DNA from: Rhynochetos jubatus
Taxonomy: Eukaryota > Chordata > Aves > Eurypygiformes > Rhynochetidae
Reading direction: 5' to 3'
Length of the DNA stretch: 64,000 nt
Assembly: GCA_027574665.1 (NCBI GenBank)
Contig: CM050648.1
Location: 44,549,700 to 44,613,699, forward strand
This document shows positions 1 through 12,367 of this stretch, piece by piece. How positions within the stretch are numbered: the first letter of the stretch is position 1; the number at the start of each line of letters is the position of its first letter. The notes below the pieces were generated by a model. It made no database searches. It was given only the letters and a program-made list of their open reading frames with translations, and was not told the origin of the DNA. The position numbers and the translations under genes were made by a program.

Positions 1-3000
1 TTCAAGGAGCTTTCTGTCTCCTGCTGAAACACTATACAGTAAGGCTTCTCACAATGTACCTTTACCTACATCTGCACTCAAAACATTGAGCATTATTTGG
101 CATTCATTCACAGTGAAATTCCAAAACTTGCAGGACATGTCCATTACCACCTTTGAGACACCTTCTCTGACCATTTATCAGGTAATAATGAAAAGTATCA
201 CTGGGAAGTAGTTGCGAAGAATGACCAGCGGCTAAAGCCAGTCCTTACTAGAGCAAAACTGTGTGTGGTTTATTAGGTATTTTCCTATAAACTTTATTAC
301 ACCAATCCTTTGCGACTTAAATACTGTCTGGGCTATGTTAGTTTGAAATGTAGCTGGGATAACCAAAGCCAATAAATATTCAACATAATTATGACTTAAT
401 TTTGCAGAAATAGGTGGGATTGAAGGAACTGTCCAAATTTCGAACTGGCCCAACATGTAGATTTTTTTTTTCAAATAAATCACAGTGTAATTGTAGCATT
501 TCTAAAATCTAATTAAAATTGTTCTTAAATAAACAAGCATTCGTCTGCAGCATTGAAAATTCAAACATTCACATTCAGTATTGAAATGACTTAAAATTTT
601 CTTAAGGGATGTGAGAGGCTTAGGTCCTGTACAATTCCACTGCACAATGTCATTTAATAATCTCTCTCTGATTCTGAAACCAACTACAGAAACTTACATC
701 TATGAAAACAAACAAGTGTAAAAATCAAACTATAAAACAGTGAGAAGAAAATTGGATTTGTGGAATCCCTTTGGTTTAAATAATCAAAAGCTATACTAAT
801 AAAGGCAGTGCAATTATTTCCTCCTAATACATAATAATATTCAAACATGCAGATCTGATTATGAATGTTGTAGCTTTACACATGCACCATGAAGCTGCCT
901 GAATTCGCTCAGATAGCTGCTTTGTTTTGAATGTATTATTACTACTTCCATGGGGCCCATTTCCTAAGGCAAATCATCCACTAGAAGAGATACTTCTTCA
1001 TTCACTCGTTCCTTTCTGGATGAATAACTGCACTGATGAAGGGTAGAAACTCTATTCCTAGATAAGGATTTTAAGGTACTTTTTTTAAATAAAAGAAACA
1101 AAAGGAAGCAGTGCAATAGAAACTCATTCATTTGTTTCATAGTGAAAAATAGATTATGAAACAAAGAACCCCAAGTCTTTGCAGGCATGACCTAGATGCT
1201 TGTATTTTTGTTTATGCTTATAAAGAATTTCTCAGGCACCCAATTCCTTAACTACTTAGGCATTCAAGTTTTCATAAAGGGGACTTAAGCACTGAAGTAG
1301 CTTTCTCATGCATGACTATCTCAGGCTCCCTCCCCTTGGGCTGCCTTACGCATCTTGTAGCTCACTCTGTCAGCTGGCCATCTAACCATTTAAGCATCAT
1401 GGCACTGTCTATCTTGTGTGCTGGTTTTCGTTGTGATTTTTGTGGTTTAGCCAATCACGGCATCAAAACTCTTATACAACTTTCGCAGCAGGTCTGTGAA
1501 ATGCAAGTGGGAAAGCTACATCTGAGAGACACAAAATACGGCTTTTTTCTTCACAGCATAGTTAAAGTTGCATGAAAAACTGAGATACAGAGCATACAAT
1601 GGGAGGGAGGCTAGACTATATTATCTTTTTTGACATTATTTTAGTAACAGCATAATTCTCACCAACACTGTTTTATGAGGAAAATAAAGAACTGAAGTAA
1701 AAGCCAATGAGAATTTCTACCATTCCCAAATTCCTTTTGATGTAGAAGATATGTCTAAAATCTAAGCACAGGAATAAAAATCAAAGCATGCATGCCTATA
1801 CATAATTGGTATCTCTTGTGCATTTTTCTTTTAAGCTTTAAATATATCCAGACAGATAAAAGTTAGAGGACTACCTATAACAAATTGCAATCTGTGAAAA
1901 TTTGAGAAAGAATAAAGAGAGACTAAGGGATACAGTGTGTTGTCTTTATCCATGACATTTATTAAGCAATCTACAAATACCAGTAAGTGTAGAAAACACT
2001 GTCTCGTGTAATACCAATAAATAAGAAAAATGGATAGAAATAAAACCAGGATCTTGACAAAACCCTTTCCCTAATCTTTAAATATATAAATTTACCTATA
2101 ATTAGAATTCACCTCTCTGTATCTAATCCATGGAAGGCATACTTCAAATGTAGCCAACATACAATGAGTGTAAGTTTTCAGAACAACACTACCAAATACT
2201 ATGATTAAACTTGTGATTTTGGGAAATGTGAATCCCAAATATGAAAATGAAGCCACAGACCAAATAACAGTAACTATAGCTCCAGCAGGAAGCTCTTCAT
2301 CACTCTGCCTTGGATATGATTTCATTCAATGCACTGTACTCTTATAAGAGGAGAAATAATTGTGGGTTTAATTTGCGTATTCAAAATGTTTGTAATTCTT
2401 GAAGAACATAAGCACTTTGGGGAGTAAAAGAGGTCAATTTTTAAAGAAGTTCAACAGAATTTTATTTTCCATGGTGGTCTTCCAGATGATGCTATAAGAT
2501 GATGCACTAAAGAATCCACAACATTCATCTATGACCAGTCCTGTGCAAATGTCTGCTACATGAAATGCAAAGCTTTGCGCCATTTTATGACTGATGGACG
2601 CAGAAGTCCTTTTCGATGGTATGAAAGTCATAACAAGAAAATCCAGAGATTGACTAGGATGAGGGAGCTCTCTCTCTGTTCATTTTACCACAGCACATTG
2701 AATCTCTGATCTTTTTAGGTGTGTTTATCATCCTGACAATCTGCCTAAGAAGTAAGGAAGTTTTGCCTGTCCCATTTTAAGATGGTGAGCACTGGTTACT
2801 ATAACAAGGCCAGCACTAAAGAAGCTTCAGCCAAATATTCCATAACGTAGCATACAGCATTTTAATCACCAAGAAAACCGATGGCAAACACTGAGCTAAT
2901 AACACTAATCATACAAAGTAGGTGTGAGGCTAATGAAGCTGTATTGATTGGTAATTCTCTATGTCCTAAATACATATTTTACTAGATTCCATTCTACTTG

Positions 3001-6000
3001 GTAGGAGGCTGTAGAAGTTATTCATGTCAGGCTGTTTGACCATCTGCAATAAAGCTCCAAATCAGTAGCAGGAAGACTTCAGTTTTCAGTAAGCTATGGC
3101 AGAGATTTTGGCCTGTATCCAGCCTTCTGTTCCAGCTTTAGATTTGGCCCACTGTCAACATCTGCAAACCAAACTTGCATGGCTTGCACAATTCAGCATT
3201 TAATAATTAAGTATTAAATTGAGCTACTTAATACCTGACAGATTTGTGCACAGAAAATGAAAACTTATGTTACTGAGACAGAACAGGCAAAAAATCCAGT
3301 AGAAGAAACTATGCACTACTTCGGATATGACCTAGTGCATTGTACTTTTCACAAGCACACCCACCAATAATTGTGAAATTAATTATGAGGGAATGGACAT
3401 TCCCACCAAAACTATTCTAGAGTCGATGTTTATACAGACTATGTATATGTGTGGAACATAAGATATTTTGGAGAAAACGACTAGAAGACTGAAAAAAATG
3501 CAATGCTAGGAAAGCTCTGGGGAACTCAAACCAGCATCAACCACTGCATTCTCAGCTATTTTATTAGGAGCAGGGCATACAGTAAATACAGAGTCTTAGC
3601 TGTGGAATTTTAAAATCTCTGAAATCTCTGGGAGCCATCGTTACTACTGACCACAGAGGGGCAGAATTAACAGCTGATCATTTTTGCCAGTCCAGCCTAA
3701 ATAAAGACCTGGAAAACATGGGTCCAACCTAGCCTCATTACCCTTAACATGCCAATCATCCTTTTCATTGTGCTAGTCTCCACACCACTACAATCAGAAG
3801 TGAAAACATGTTAGTCTGTTTTTAATGACTAGTGCCTCCCGCACATGCAGAAAATAAACATTATTTAAACACCATACACAGAGATCAGGAAAAGAACAGT
3901 AAAAATTACCCCATTTTGACATCTCTTTCTGTCCTTCCTTATGAGCAAAAGAAAAAATTTCTGTGTCCAGTAATGTACTAAGTTTAACTTCCTAGTGAAC
4001 AATACTTCACTTTCCCTGTTCTATGGGACACTGAAAACTGAGTATATTGTTGCATGCAGAACTGGAAATGTAATATATTCAGAATTTCTTTTACAAATAG
4101 GTTAGCACGTAGAATTTTGCTGTACCGTTAAGGGTAATAGCTTGTTACCACACTGACAGTTGATGTTCTCACAGGAGACATATTTTTATGATTTTACCCA
4201 AGATTTAGACTTACAATTTCTTATTAAACTCACTTTGAGATTTCTTTAAATGGGGTATATAGAACAACTCTGCTCATGGGAAAAGACTGCTGCATAGCCC
4301 TGATACTGCTCCAGTCTAGACCTGTTAGAGCAGCTGCCTTTGTGGATGGTTCACAGCTGCGTTAGAGCTCGAAACTATGCTTAAAAGCCCAGCATCTGAG
4401 TTTTCACACAAAGCTGAAAATCATAATGGTTTAGGCATAGTAGACTTAAAAAAAAAAGATAAACCAGTTTGTGTGCTGTTCTAGTAAATTATTTTACATA
4501 TGGACATTTTATGTAAATAAATAGCTATGTGAATAGAGTATTAGTTACTAGAATTATTTGAGATCATCTGATGATTTTTAAAAGGCTGTTTCTTCTGAAA
4601 GGAAAAATAAGAAAATTCCTATGTATATTTATATTTCTTACCATGAACTAACCGTTTTCTGCTTGTATTAGATGCATTCCTTTTCCCCTTCTTTTGCTAA
4701 CACCTCTCTGGAAAAAGAACACAGTCCTGCTTAATTTTTAACAGGAAGTTAAAACATTTAATACTTATTTTCACATGAAAGAGAATATTTTTTTGTATTA
4801 AGATGCCCCTAGCCATATAGAATTTTTAAGCGTTTGGTTCAATCCTGTGTTTAACAACAGTGAGTTGGAAATAGGTGAGACTAAGTTTCTCTGATTTTTT
4901 TCTTTAAATTACAATCATGAAAATCAATCTTACTTGAGATAAGAGAAGTGAGTAATAAAAATAAGCAGGAAATACAGCTTCTACTTATCTATTTTGTTAT
5001 TATATATTAATAACCCATATAAAATGTATTTTTACATGTATGTTTCAAAGAAACATTCACTTAAGAGTTTTACCCAAACAGCCAATTTTCTTTTTCCTCA
5101 ACTTTACTAGACCTGTTGTTAATATATCAAAATTAGTAATAATTTTCAATTACTCAGTTAACTATTTCTTATCATGTCCTCATTTCACAGATAGTAGTCT
5201 GCCTCTGCTTTCTCTACTGCCCTATTTTCTAATTCATTAAATAAATTCAAGAATGAGTGTTATGACCAGTTATAATTCTGATAATTAGGGCTTCTGACTG
5301 TCAATTTTTCTCTTTTCCTGACCTTACCAAAAAAATTGTCATCTGAAAATGAAATTACCACCTGTTTGTAAAACACACGTATTCTGCATTTTCATTTTTC
5401 TTCTGGGACATTAAGATATTGTCTGGCTTTTAATTACAGGTTGCACAATAAAAAAATCATAGTGTGTCCTCAAGGCTAAAGTGCCATTTCGGATTGAATC
5501 ATCTGTCTTGCATTTAATTTTCACTTCTGACACAAGCCACAGCTTTTGTCAGGAAGAATTTTTGTTTGGATGTTAGTTTTTTATATACTGTGAGAGAAAG
5601 CTGTCTGATGCACCCCCTTAACCCAACAGCATAGTCAGAAGCATTCACAACCAATGTGAAATTACTCAAGAAATCAGCTGTTTAGATTGCATGACGATCA
5701 CACCAGAGGTTTCAGGAGTCTTTTTTCAGTTCCTTTCTCCCTGAAATATCTTCCTTTCCACAGATCTCTGTTATTGGATACGTAGGGAACCATTAGGAAA
5801 CTAAACCAGAAATTGCTACATTAGATCAGTACAATGTTCCTAACCATGACTGGTATAAGACATTTCAGAATAATGGCAATCACAAGTACACAACTTACAG
5901 TAGGTAGGTACGAGAAAGTTCATTCTTGCTGCAGCTGAAACATCACCAAAAGTACATATTTTGCAATTTACAACGCATTTCAAAGTAAGGGAGTATTGAA

Positions 6001-6312
6001 AAAACACTACTGAAGAACGACAGCAAAGAACATTAGCAGTTCTCTGCTCCTGCTCTGTGAAGATTTGTCTGTAGAAATGCTTAGAAGATAACTGAATTGC
6101 CAGGATGACTGGATACCCTACAGGATGCCAGAAGTATAGGCATATTTCATCTTCTACAGTTTACATGACGTTGGGTTGCTCTAAAAGTAGCCCAATAAAC
6201 TGTCCTCTTGTAAACCATAGCATGTCTCTCCAGGAGAATATGGTACAAAAGAAAAAAGTTTTTAGGCTTATCTCCTCTACAGCAGAGTCAGTGTTATAGA
6301 GCCAGAGAGAGA
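1..6312. other. Unique AT-rich DNA, no gene recognised
   Basis: I read this stretch on both strands and found no recognisable coding exon, RNA gene or transposon. The open frames are short and isolated, for example 87 codons at 1312-1575 (+) and 65 codons at 2434-2631 (-), and neither resembles a family I know. The sequence is AT-rich with short A and T runs (for example A10 near 4448). Intron or intergenic DNA is the simplest reading. Confidence 0.6.
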
Positions 6313-6612
6313 TTTTTTCCAAGACCCGTAGTGATAAGACAAGGGGTAAGAATTCAGGTTTAGATTGGACATAAGAAGGAATTTTTTTTATGGTGAAGGT
6401 GATGAGACATTGGAACAGGTTGCCCAGAGGAGCTGCAGGTGACCCATCATTAGAAGTGTTCAATATCAGATGGGATGGGGCTTTGAGCACCCTAATCTAG
6501 TGAAAGATGTCCTTGTCCATGGGGTGGGGGTGGGTGGTGGGGGGGTGTTGGAACCAGATGATCTTTAAAGGTCCCTTCCAACCCAGACCATCCTATTGTT
6601 CTATGATTCTAC
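6313..6612 (+). mobile_element. CR1 LINE, 5'-truncated 3' end
   Basis: This is the last ~300 bp of a chicken-repeat-1 (CR1) non-LTR retrotransposon in forward orientation. It shows the usual order of CR1 tail landmarks: GTGATAAGACAAGGGGTAA, then a block encoding the degraded C-terminus of the reverse transcriptase protein (GGAACAGGTTGCCCAGAGG), then TGGGGCTTTGAGCA, then TCCCTTCCAACCCAGACC, ending in the octamer-type terminus TTCTATGATTCTA. CR1 copies are normally cut short at the 5' end by incomplete reverse transcription, as here. The usual CCCATGGCAGGGGGG segment has become a long G-rich run (6521-6546). The 109-codon frame on the minus strand (6161-6490) is antisense to this copy and is not a gene. 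Confidence 0.93.
6521..6546 (+). repeat. G-run with quadruplex pattern
   Basis: Within the CR1 tail, four runs of three or more G (4, 5, 3 and 8 G) are separated by loops of 1, 1 and 4 bases. This fits the standard G3+N1-7 quadruplex pattern on the plus strand. The equivalent place in other CR1 copies of this window carries only one run of about six G. Whether it folds or matters in the cell is unknown. Confidence 0.6.
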
Positions 6613-8077
6613 ATTTCAGCCTGTGCGAAGGAATATGTTGACTTCACTTTTAAACTCGACCTTTTTTTTCTACCTGGGGTTTTCACCACATCTACTGAAT
6701 GACAGAATGTAGAATGGGATTTTAACATGGACTGTTGCTTGAATTTAAAATACAAACTATAAAATATAAAAATATAGACACAGAAAAATAACTAGAGAGA
6801 CACTATGATTGCTCTTTTGCCATACAGGAAACTTGTAGAAGAACAAATGCCAAATTTAGATCCTAGCCACTGGGTCTACCCCATCCTCAACATGGAAGAC
6901 CTAAACCACTTAACCCTCCCCATTTTTAAGGTTACTAACATTACATTACCAAAATAGCCCTGTTTTGCTATGGTTTTGACATCTTAAAAGGACAGAACTT
7001 CATAATGCAAATGGACAGTCAACAACTTCACCAAAACCTCCAAAAAGCAGAGCTGCCAAGAAGCCATTACACCAGAGCTGGGAAGCTCAGACTAGCTATA
7101 GCCCAGAGCAGCAGGTATTCATATGGTGCCACAAAGAAAAACTCAGGCCTTTCAGTTCATAAATGAACATATTTGACCTTGCTGATGGGCTTGCAAAAGC
7201 TATCAAGATGGAAAACTGGAAATATTTTCCCCTGAATGTTAGTTTACATTGTTTACGCAGAGCTGAGCTCCTCTGTTTCAAACACTAAATAAATAGATCT
7301 TGGTCAATTCCTTTGACTTCATTTGGCTTAAAATCATTTGGGGATATTATAGGAATGCTTTCGAAAAACTATTATTAATTCCAGCAATGCATTCCACAGA
7401 GAATACACTGCTCTCCCTTGTGAAGCAGGATGTGTTCTACTTCATTCCTGTACACCTTTAAGGAAAATTGTTTAGATCCTAACCCAAAACCCAATGAGTC
7501 AGTGGAAATGTAGTTCCCACTGATCAATATATCCTAGACGGAGATACAAAATTCTTCCTGCAGTGGAAACTGAATGCCAATTATTTTACAGTATGTGACT
7601 GCGACTCTAAGTGAAAATTAAAATGATAATAGATATAATAATGCTATTTAAGTAGTATTCAATAGCATCACATTAATAGTGCTGACATGCTAATTCTCAA
7701 ACGAAACATTGACTAGCCTACTAAAAAAATTGGAACATCACTTAATACAGCCAAAGACACATATAATCTTCATCATGTCTGCCAGATCAGTTCAGACAGT
7801 TAAGGCTATGCTGATGGGAGACAATATGAAGAATATGAAACATTTTTTCACAGTCATCTACACAGATATCAATCATTAAAATCTTAAATGTTACATAAGA
7901 GAGTATACGGCACAAATGGCTCACTCTTCGTTGAAAATAATGAAAACAGGGTAAGGAAACAGACATGCACGTGCATCTCTACACCGGATTATTTTTGATA
8001 TTATGAACTTACGCACATGTGTAAGCTCAAGTGTAGGTATGATACAATAGTCACTCATCCCCTCTCTGCAAGCGATC

Positions 8078-8100
8078 TTTTTTATTTATTTATTTATTTA
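8078..8100. repeat. (TTTA)n microsatellite
   Basis: Five uninterrupted TTTA units preceded by extra T. Simple sequence, with no function implied. Confidence 0.9.
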
Positions 8101-9904
8101 AAATGAAGGATAGGATGCCAACTTGGAGCATTTATGCTAAGTTAATATTGATGGCCAACATGTATTTATAGTTAAGCAGCTTAACAAAACTACAACGCTA
8201 TTAAGGTTTCAGAACCATTCCTAAAAAATGCAGAAACGTTGGAGCTGAGGCTGCTTGCATTATCACAGAGCAGTCTTTTGTAAATGCTTCGTGATACAGC
8301 TTTTAATTACAGAGTTACATACTTAGTTTTGCAAGATTAGTTGCTGAGGAATAGAAGACAAAGTCTTAATAGAGGAAATTTCAGTCTTTCATAGCATCAG
8401 TGATGTTGCTGGCCTTGCTTATAAATAAAAGGGGATTCAAATTTAGCAGAATATGTAACTAGTAATGAGCAGCCTACTAATGAAATTTAATGTAAGCATT
8501 TTTCAAAAGAAGATTGAATGAGCAAATAGAAAGAAAATTCAAATTATAGTGAATTGATTACATATAGAAAATATTATCCAAAACTTCAACTACTGTTTGT
8601 GGCCTTTTTTCAAACAACATCCCCCTGCTAAAAAATTAGAACCAAAACCCTAATATGTATAAAAAGTTCTAGAATATATTCTAATTTTCACACTTACATA
8701 TGTATTACATGGTTAAACAATTAAAAATGTTTACCTAGGAGGTAAAATAGAAAGTATTTAAATTGCAGGATTCTCCATCAGCAAACCACATCTTTTCAGG
8801 TATGTTATATTATAAGAAAGGAAAGATGTTTTGGCAAGAACCCATGCTGAACAATGAATTCATACAGTTCTATCAGCAGACTATCTGATGACAGATAATT
8901 AATCTTTGATTAATGACTTTAATTTAGACACTACAATTATTTTTTCAAAGACTGTAACAAGGAGAAAGAATTACACAAGATTTTTTTCAGTGTAAATTGC
9001 AATAATTCTACTTAAATCAGGCTTGGGTTTATTCACTTCTAACCTGTTCTTTATCCATCCCTGACTAATTCTTAAGTGGAGATGGAGTTTGGTTTTATTT
9101 TTATCTTTCCTATGTTTTAATTTTCAATCGTGATTCATGTTAATTTCTGCCTTTATACTTGCAATGTGCTTTGTTATGGTACTTCTGAATCTTGTTTAAT
9201 CTTGCAGGACTCAAGAATCTGAAGCTCAAATCAAGTATTTAAATTGGGTCTCAGACACCATCTCAACTTTCGTGTATTTTGAAAGCTTTAGACAGACTAC
9301 TGTACCAATTGTACCAATAAACGGTGTAGATGAGTGCTACCTAGTGCAATTTAAATGTCCACCTACATTGCAATAGATAATTAAAACATTTGCAGTAAAA
9401 ACATCCCTAATATTCATTTTATATATCTGAGACCACTGGATTGTGGCATTACAGATTGCCTTCTACATTTTGGTCACAGTTCTTGCATGAATATGTCCAT
9501 TTCATTAGCATCTATGCATCAATACCTGAATCCACTTCAAAAAGGTTGTCCTAACAGTATATGCTGCCAGACAGATTTATTTTGCCTTGCCTCACAGATG
9601 ACACTTACTCACTCTCATCACCATTTCTGTCTTTTCTCTATGACATTCCATTTGCAAAGTTTTATGAAGTTTTTGAGGAGCAGAGTTTGCTGCTTTTTCT
9701 GTTGGAGTCACTCATTTTTCGCAGCACTTTCCGTTTCCAGTAAAGCACTTAAAATTGTTCTGCATATTCTTTTTTCTTCCTGGAAGCTGGAAAATTCAGA
9801 TCATCCTTCCGTGGTTTCTGGACCACTAGTTCAAACAGCAACAAACGCTGTTCACTCTCAAAGGCTAACATGCAAGGTCCTAGCAACTGTCTAGTTTATT
9901 TCAG

Positions 9905-10063
9905 GGAATTCAGAGTCTCAAGGCTTTCTGTGTCGCATGTCTGCAGCGAGAACAAAATGTTCAAAATGTATCGAATTCGAACATATCCACTGTCCAGCAT
10001 GCATGAACACATTTCTGTCCAGAAACTTTGGCTGGTAATGTGGGAAACAGTGGGAAAGACAAG
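9905..10063 (+). other. Candidate exon, unassigned
   Basis: A 159-base stretch lies between a usable acceptor (TTATTTCAG ending at 9904) and a near-consensus donor (AAG then GTAAGT at 10064-10069). Its length is a multiple of three and one frame is open right through, entering and leaving in phase 2, so it could be spliced in or out without shifting frame. That frame gives about 53 residues with no motif I recognise. A second frame is open from the acceptor to a stop at about 10036 and contains CSKC and, nine residues on, CPAC, a spacing sometimes seen in small zinc-binding folds. Nothing around it identifies a host gene. It may be a lncRNA exon, an alternative exon or chance. Confidence 0.15.
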
Positions 10064-12274
10064 GTAAGTTTCCATTGTTTTTTCAGTATTAAGATTAACT
10101 CAGGTAGAAAGTGATAACCACCCCACTGTTGTATTTAAAAAAATTGAAAGTCTTTACAATGTGATAGGAAAGGAAATAAGAATCCAAACAGTTAAGATAT
10201 CTAATGAGTTCAAAACGCTTTCAACAATATAGCAAGTCATAATACGTTTTCTCAGAAGACATACCTTCTTTTGCTAACTCAACTACCTGAATGCAAGACA
10301 TAGTACCAAAATACAAACTATCCATTAACATGCCCACAATCACTTGATCCAATTATTAATGTGTGGCGAGACAGTATCCCAGACTGCGTATTTATAATTG
10401 CTTGGCTTTTAAGAGTTAAGCCAAGTATGAAAGCACTCCTTGATGAGACTTGTAAAGCCCACTGAAGTACCACACAGGCCACCATTTGTTTACCCAGCTC
10501 ATTTTCACTCACTTCCTGATCACGATTTTGTTTTCTTTAATTGCAAATGAATTTGGAGTGGACTACGAAGTAACTGCCCCATTTCACACATAAGCACTTC
10601 TTCCCTTGCCAAACTTGTTGTCCTGGTCTAGAAATACGGATCATGATGAAGTTAGTCATCTAGGTAACATTTTCAGTGTCTTTTTTTCCACCGTTTTAAC
10701 AAGGAATATGTCAAGTTTGGCACATTAGCTACAGGAATCTTCTGACTTTTCAGAAGACATCAGACCCTCAGTTTTTCTTGATTGCTTTATTTCAAATTTC
10801 AAATCAGAGTTTGTCTAATTAAAAAAAATGAAAAAGAATGTTTCCAACCTTTTCCTCAACAAAATGTCATTGGTTTAGCCATCCTATTTGCCTGCACCTC
10901 TCATTTTCTCATGCTTCTTATGCTCTGCAGCTGTTGATAGCTCTCATTTTCCTCCTTCGCTGGTTTTTAACAGTTCAGTACACAAAAATTCTGAAGCTTG
11001 TTAATCCTGGGAATCATCTTCCTTCAACTCAGTCTTGCTATAGTGCTATATCTTTACTTGGCTCCTGCCATAAAATCTGAATGTCTTCCAAGGCTAGTGC
11101 CTGATGAATTTTTTTAGGTTTGTGCATCATTTCTAGTTGGGCAGCAATTGGACAGTAGCAGCCACTGTCCTCCAAGCAATTTCTAGCTTATGCACTAGAG
11201 GTTCCTCTGCTCAGTCCAGTCAGCTCAGGAGCATAGCATAAACCCAAAAGCTCTAAGTTTTGAAGGAAATTTTAAGTGAAAACTTAGTACATGAGAAGAG
11301 AATTCTGCTAAAGATGTAAGAGGCAAATCAAAAGGAACAAACTAAGTGGGAAATGCAGACAAAACAGCATTAAGGAGATATAGTGGAACAAAGCATGATA
11401 TCCCAGAGGAAGAGGGAAGGACCAAAATATCAGTAGAAGGATTTTCTACTTAAATAGGTCTTTGCTGCAGAAATGTTGCTTCAGAAAAATATCAGTGATT
11501 TCAATTATTCTATTGATACAAAGGAAACTATATTACCTTGTAATATAATATTTATGTATTGAGTATTACGTATTTATAAGTTTGCAGTTGCCTCTATCAT
11601 TGGGCACTACCTGTTACAGAGTAAATGGAAAGATTCAGTTATTAGGCACTGGAAGTGTTTTTTTCTAAGAGCAGAAACTATAGTTTATTTACCTGGTTGG
11701 CATCAACTGATTAAAAAAAAAAAACAACCAACAAAAAAAAATTTTACTTTTTTTATTCTACCCCTGTACCCCAAAAGGTCACCTTTAATTTTCATCCTTT
11801 GCTACATACCACATACCTACACATCAACTACTTCTGCACATACAATTACTTCACTGACATAAAAGAAATGCAAAATCCAGGTACTTAGCCAAGAAATCCT
11901 TTCAGATCTTTTAGAGTTAGTTAAAACAAACAATCAAACAACCTACAAAGGAAAACTCAACAAAACAAACAAAAAACCCCATAAATAAAATGTTGGATAC
12001 GCATAACATTAGGAATCCATGCCTGGCAGGCAGTCACCAGTCACTTACTGGTCTAGCCCTTTTTTTCCATCTGAGCTCTATTACCACATAGAGGTTTCCA
12101 GTGTATCATTTTATTTTGTTGGTCTTTCCTAAGACAAAAGATGGATAGCATGGAAATAAGCATAACCATCAGGGTCTTTCCACAGAGTACAGGAATGGCC
12201 TTTTTAGCTGATCGTATACATCTTCTAGACCCACATGGCAAAGGCTCATGTTCGCATAAAGACAAGGTCCAACT

Positions 12275-12367
12275 GCTATGAGGACTGTAGACTCATATAG
12301 GACTGTATATAGGACTGTATATAGGACTGTAGTCCTGCTATGTAGGACTATGTAGACTGTATAGTCT
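12275..12367. repeat. 12-bp tandem repeat with small palindrome
   Basis: Three perfect copies of TATAGGACTGTA lie at 12296-12331, with degenerate copies before (12275-12290) and after (12341-12367). At the end of the third copy AGGACT and AGTCCT form a 6-bp perfect inverted repeat around GT (12323-12336). The repeated Thr-Val-Leu-Tyr in the minus-strand frame 12169-12390 is just the translated repeat. Confidence 0.9.

Noticed and set aside
9487..9894. 135-codon plus-strand frame
   Set aside because: Ser-, Phe- and Cys-rich composition expected of T-rich DNA, with a second overlapping frame also open and no known motif.
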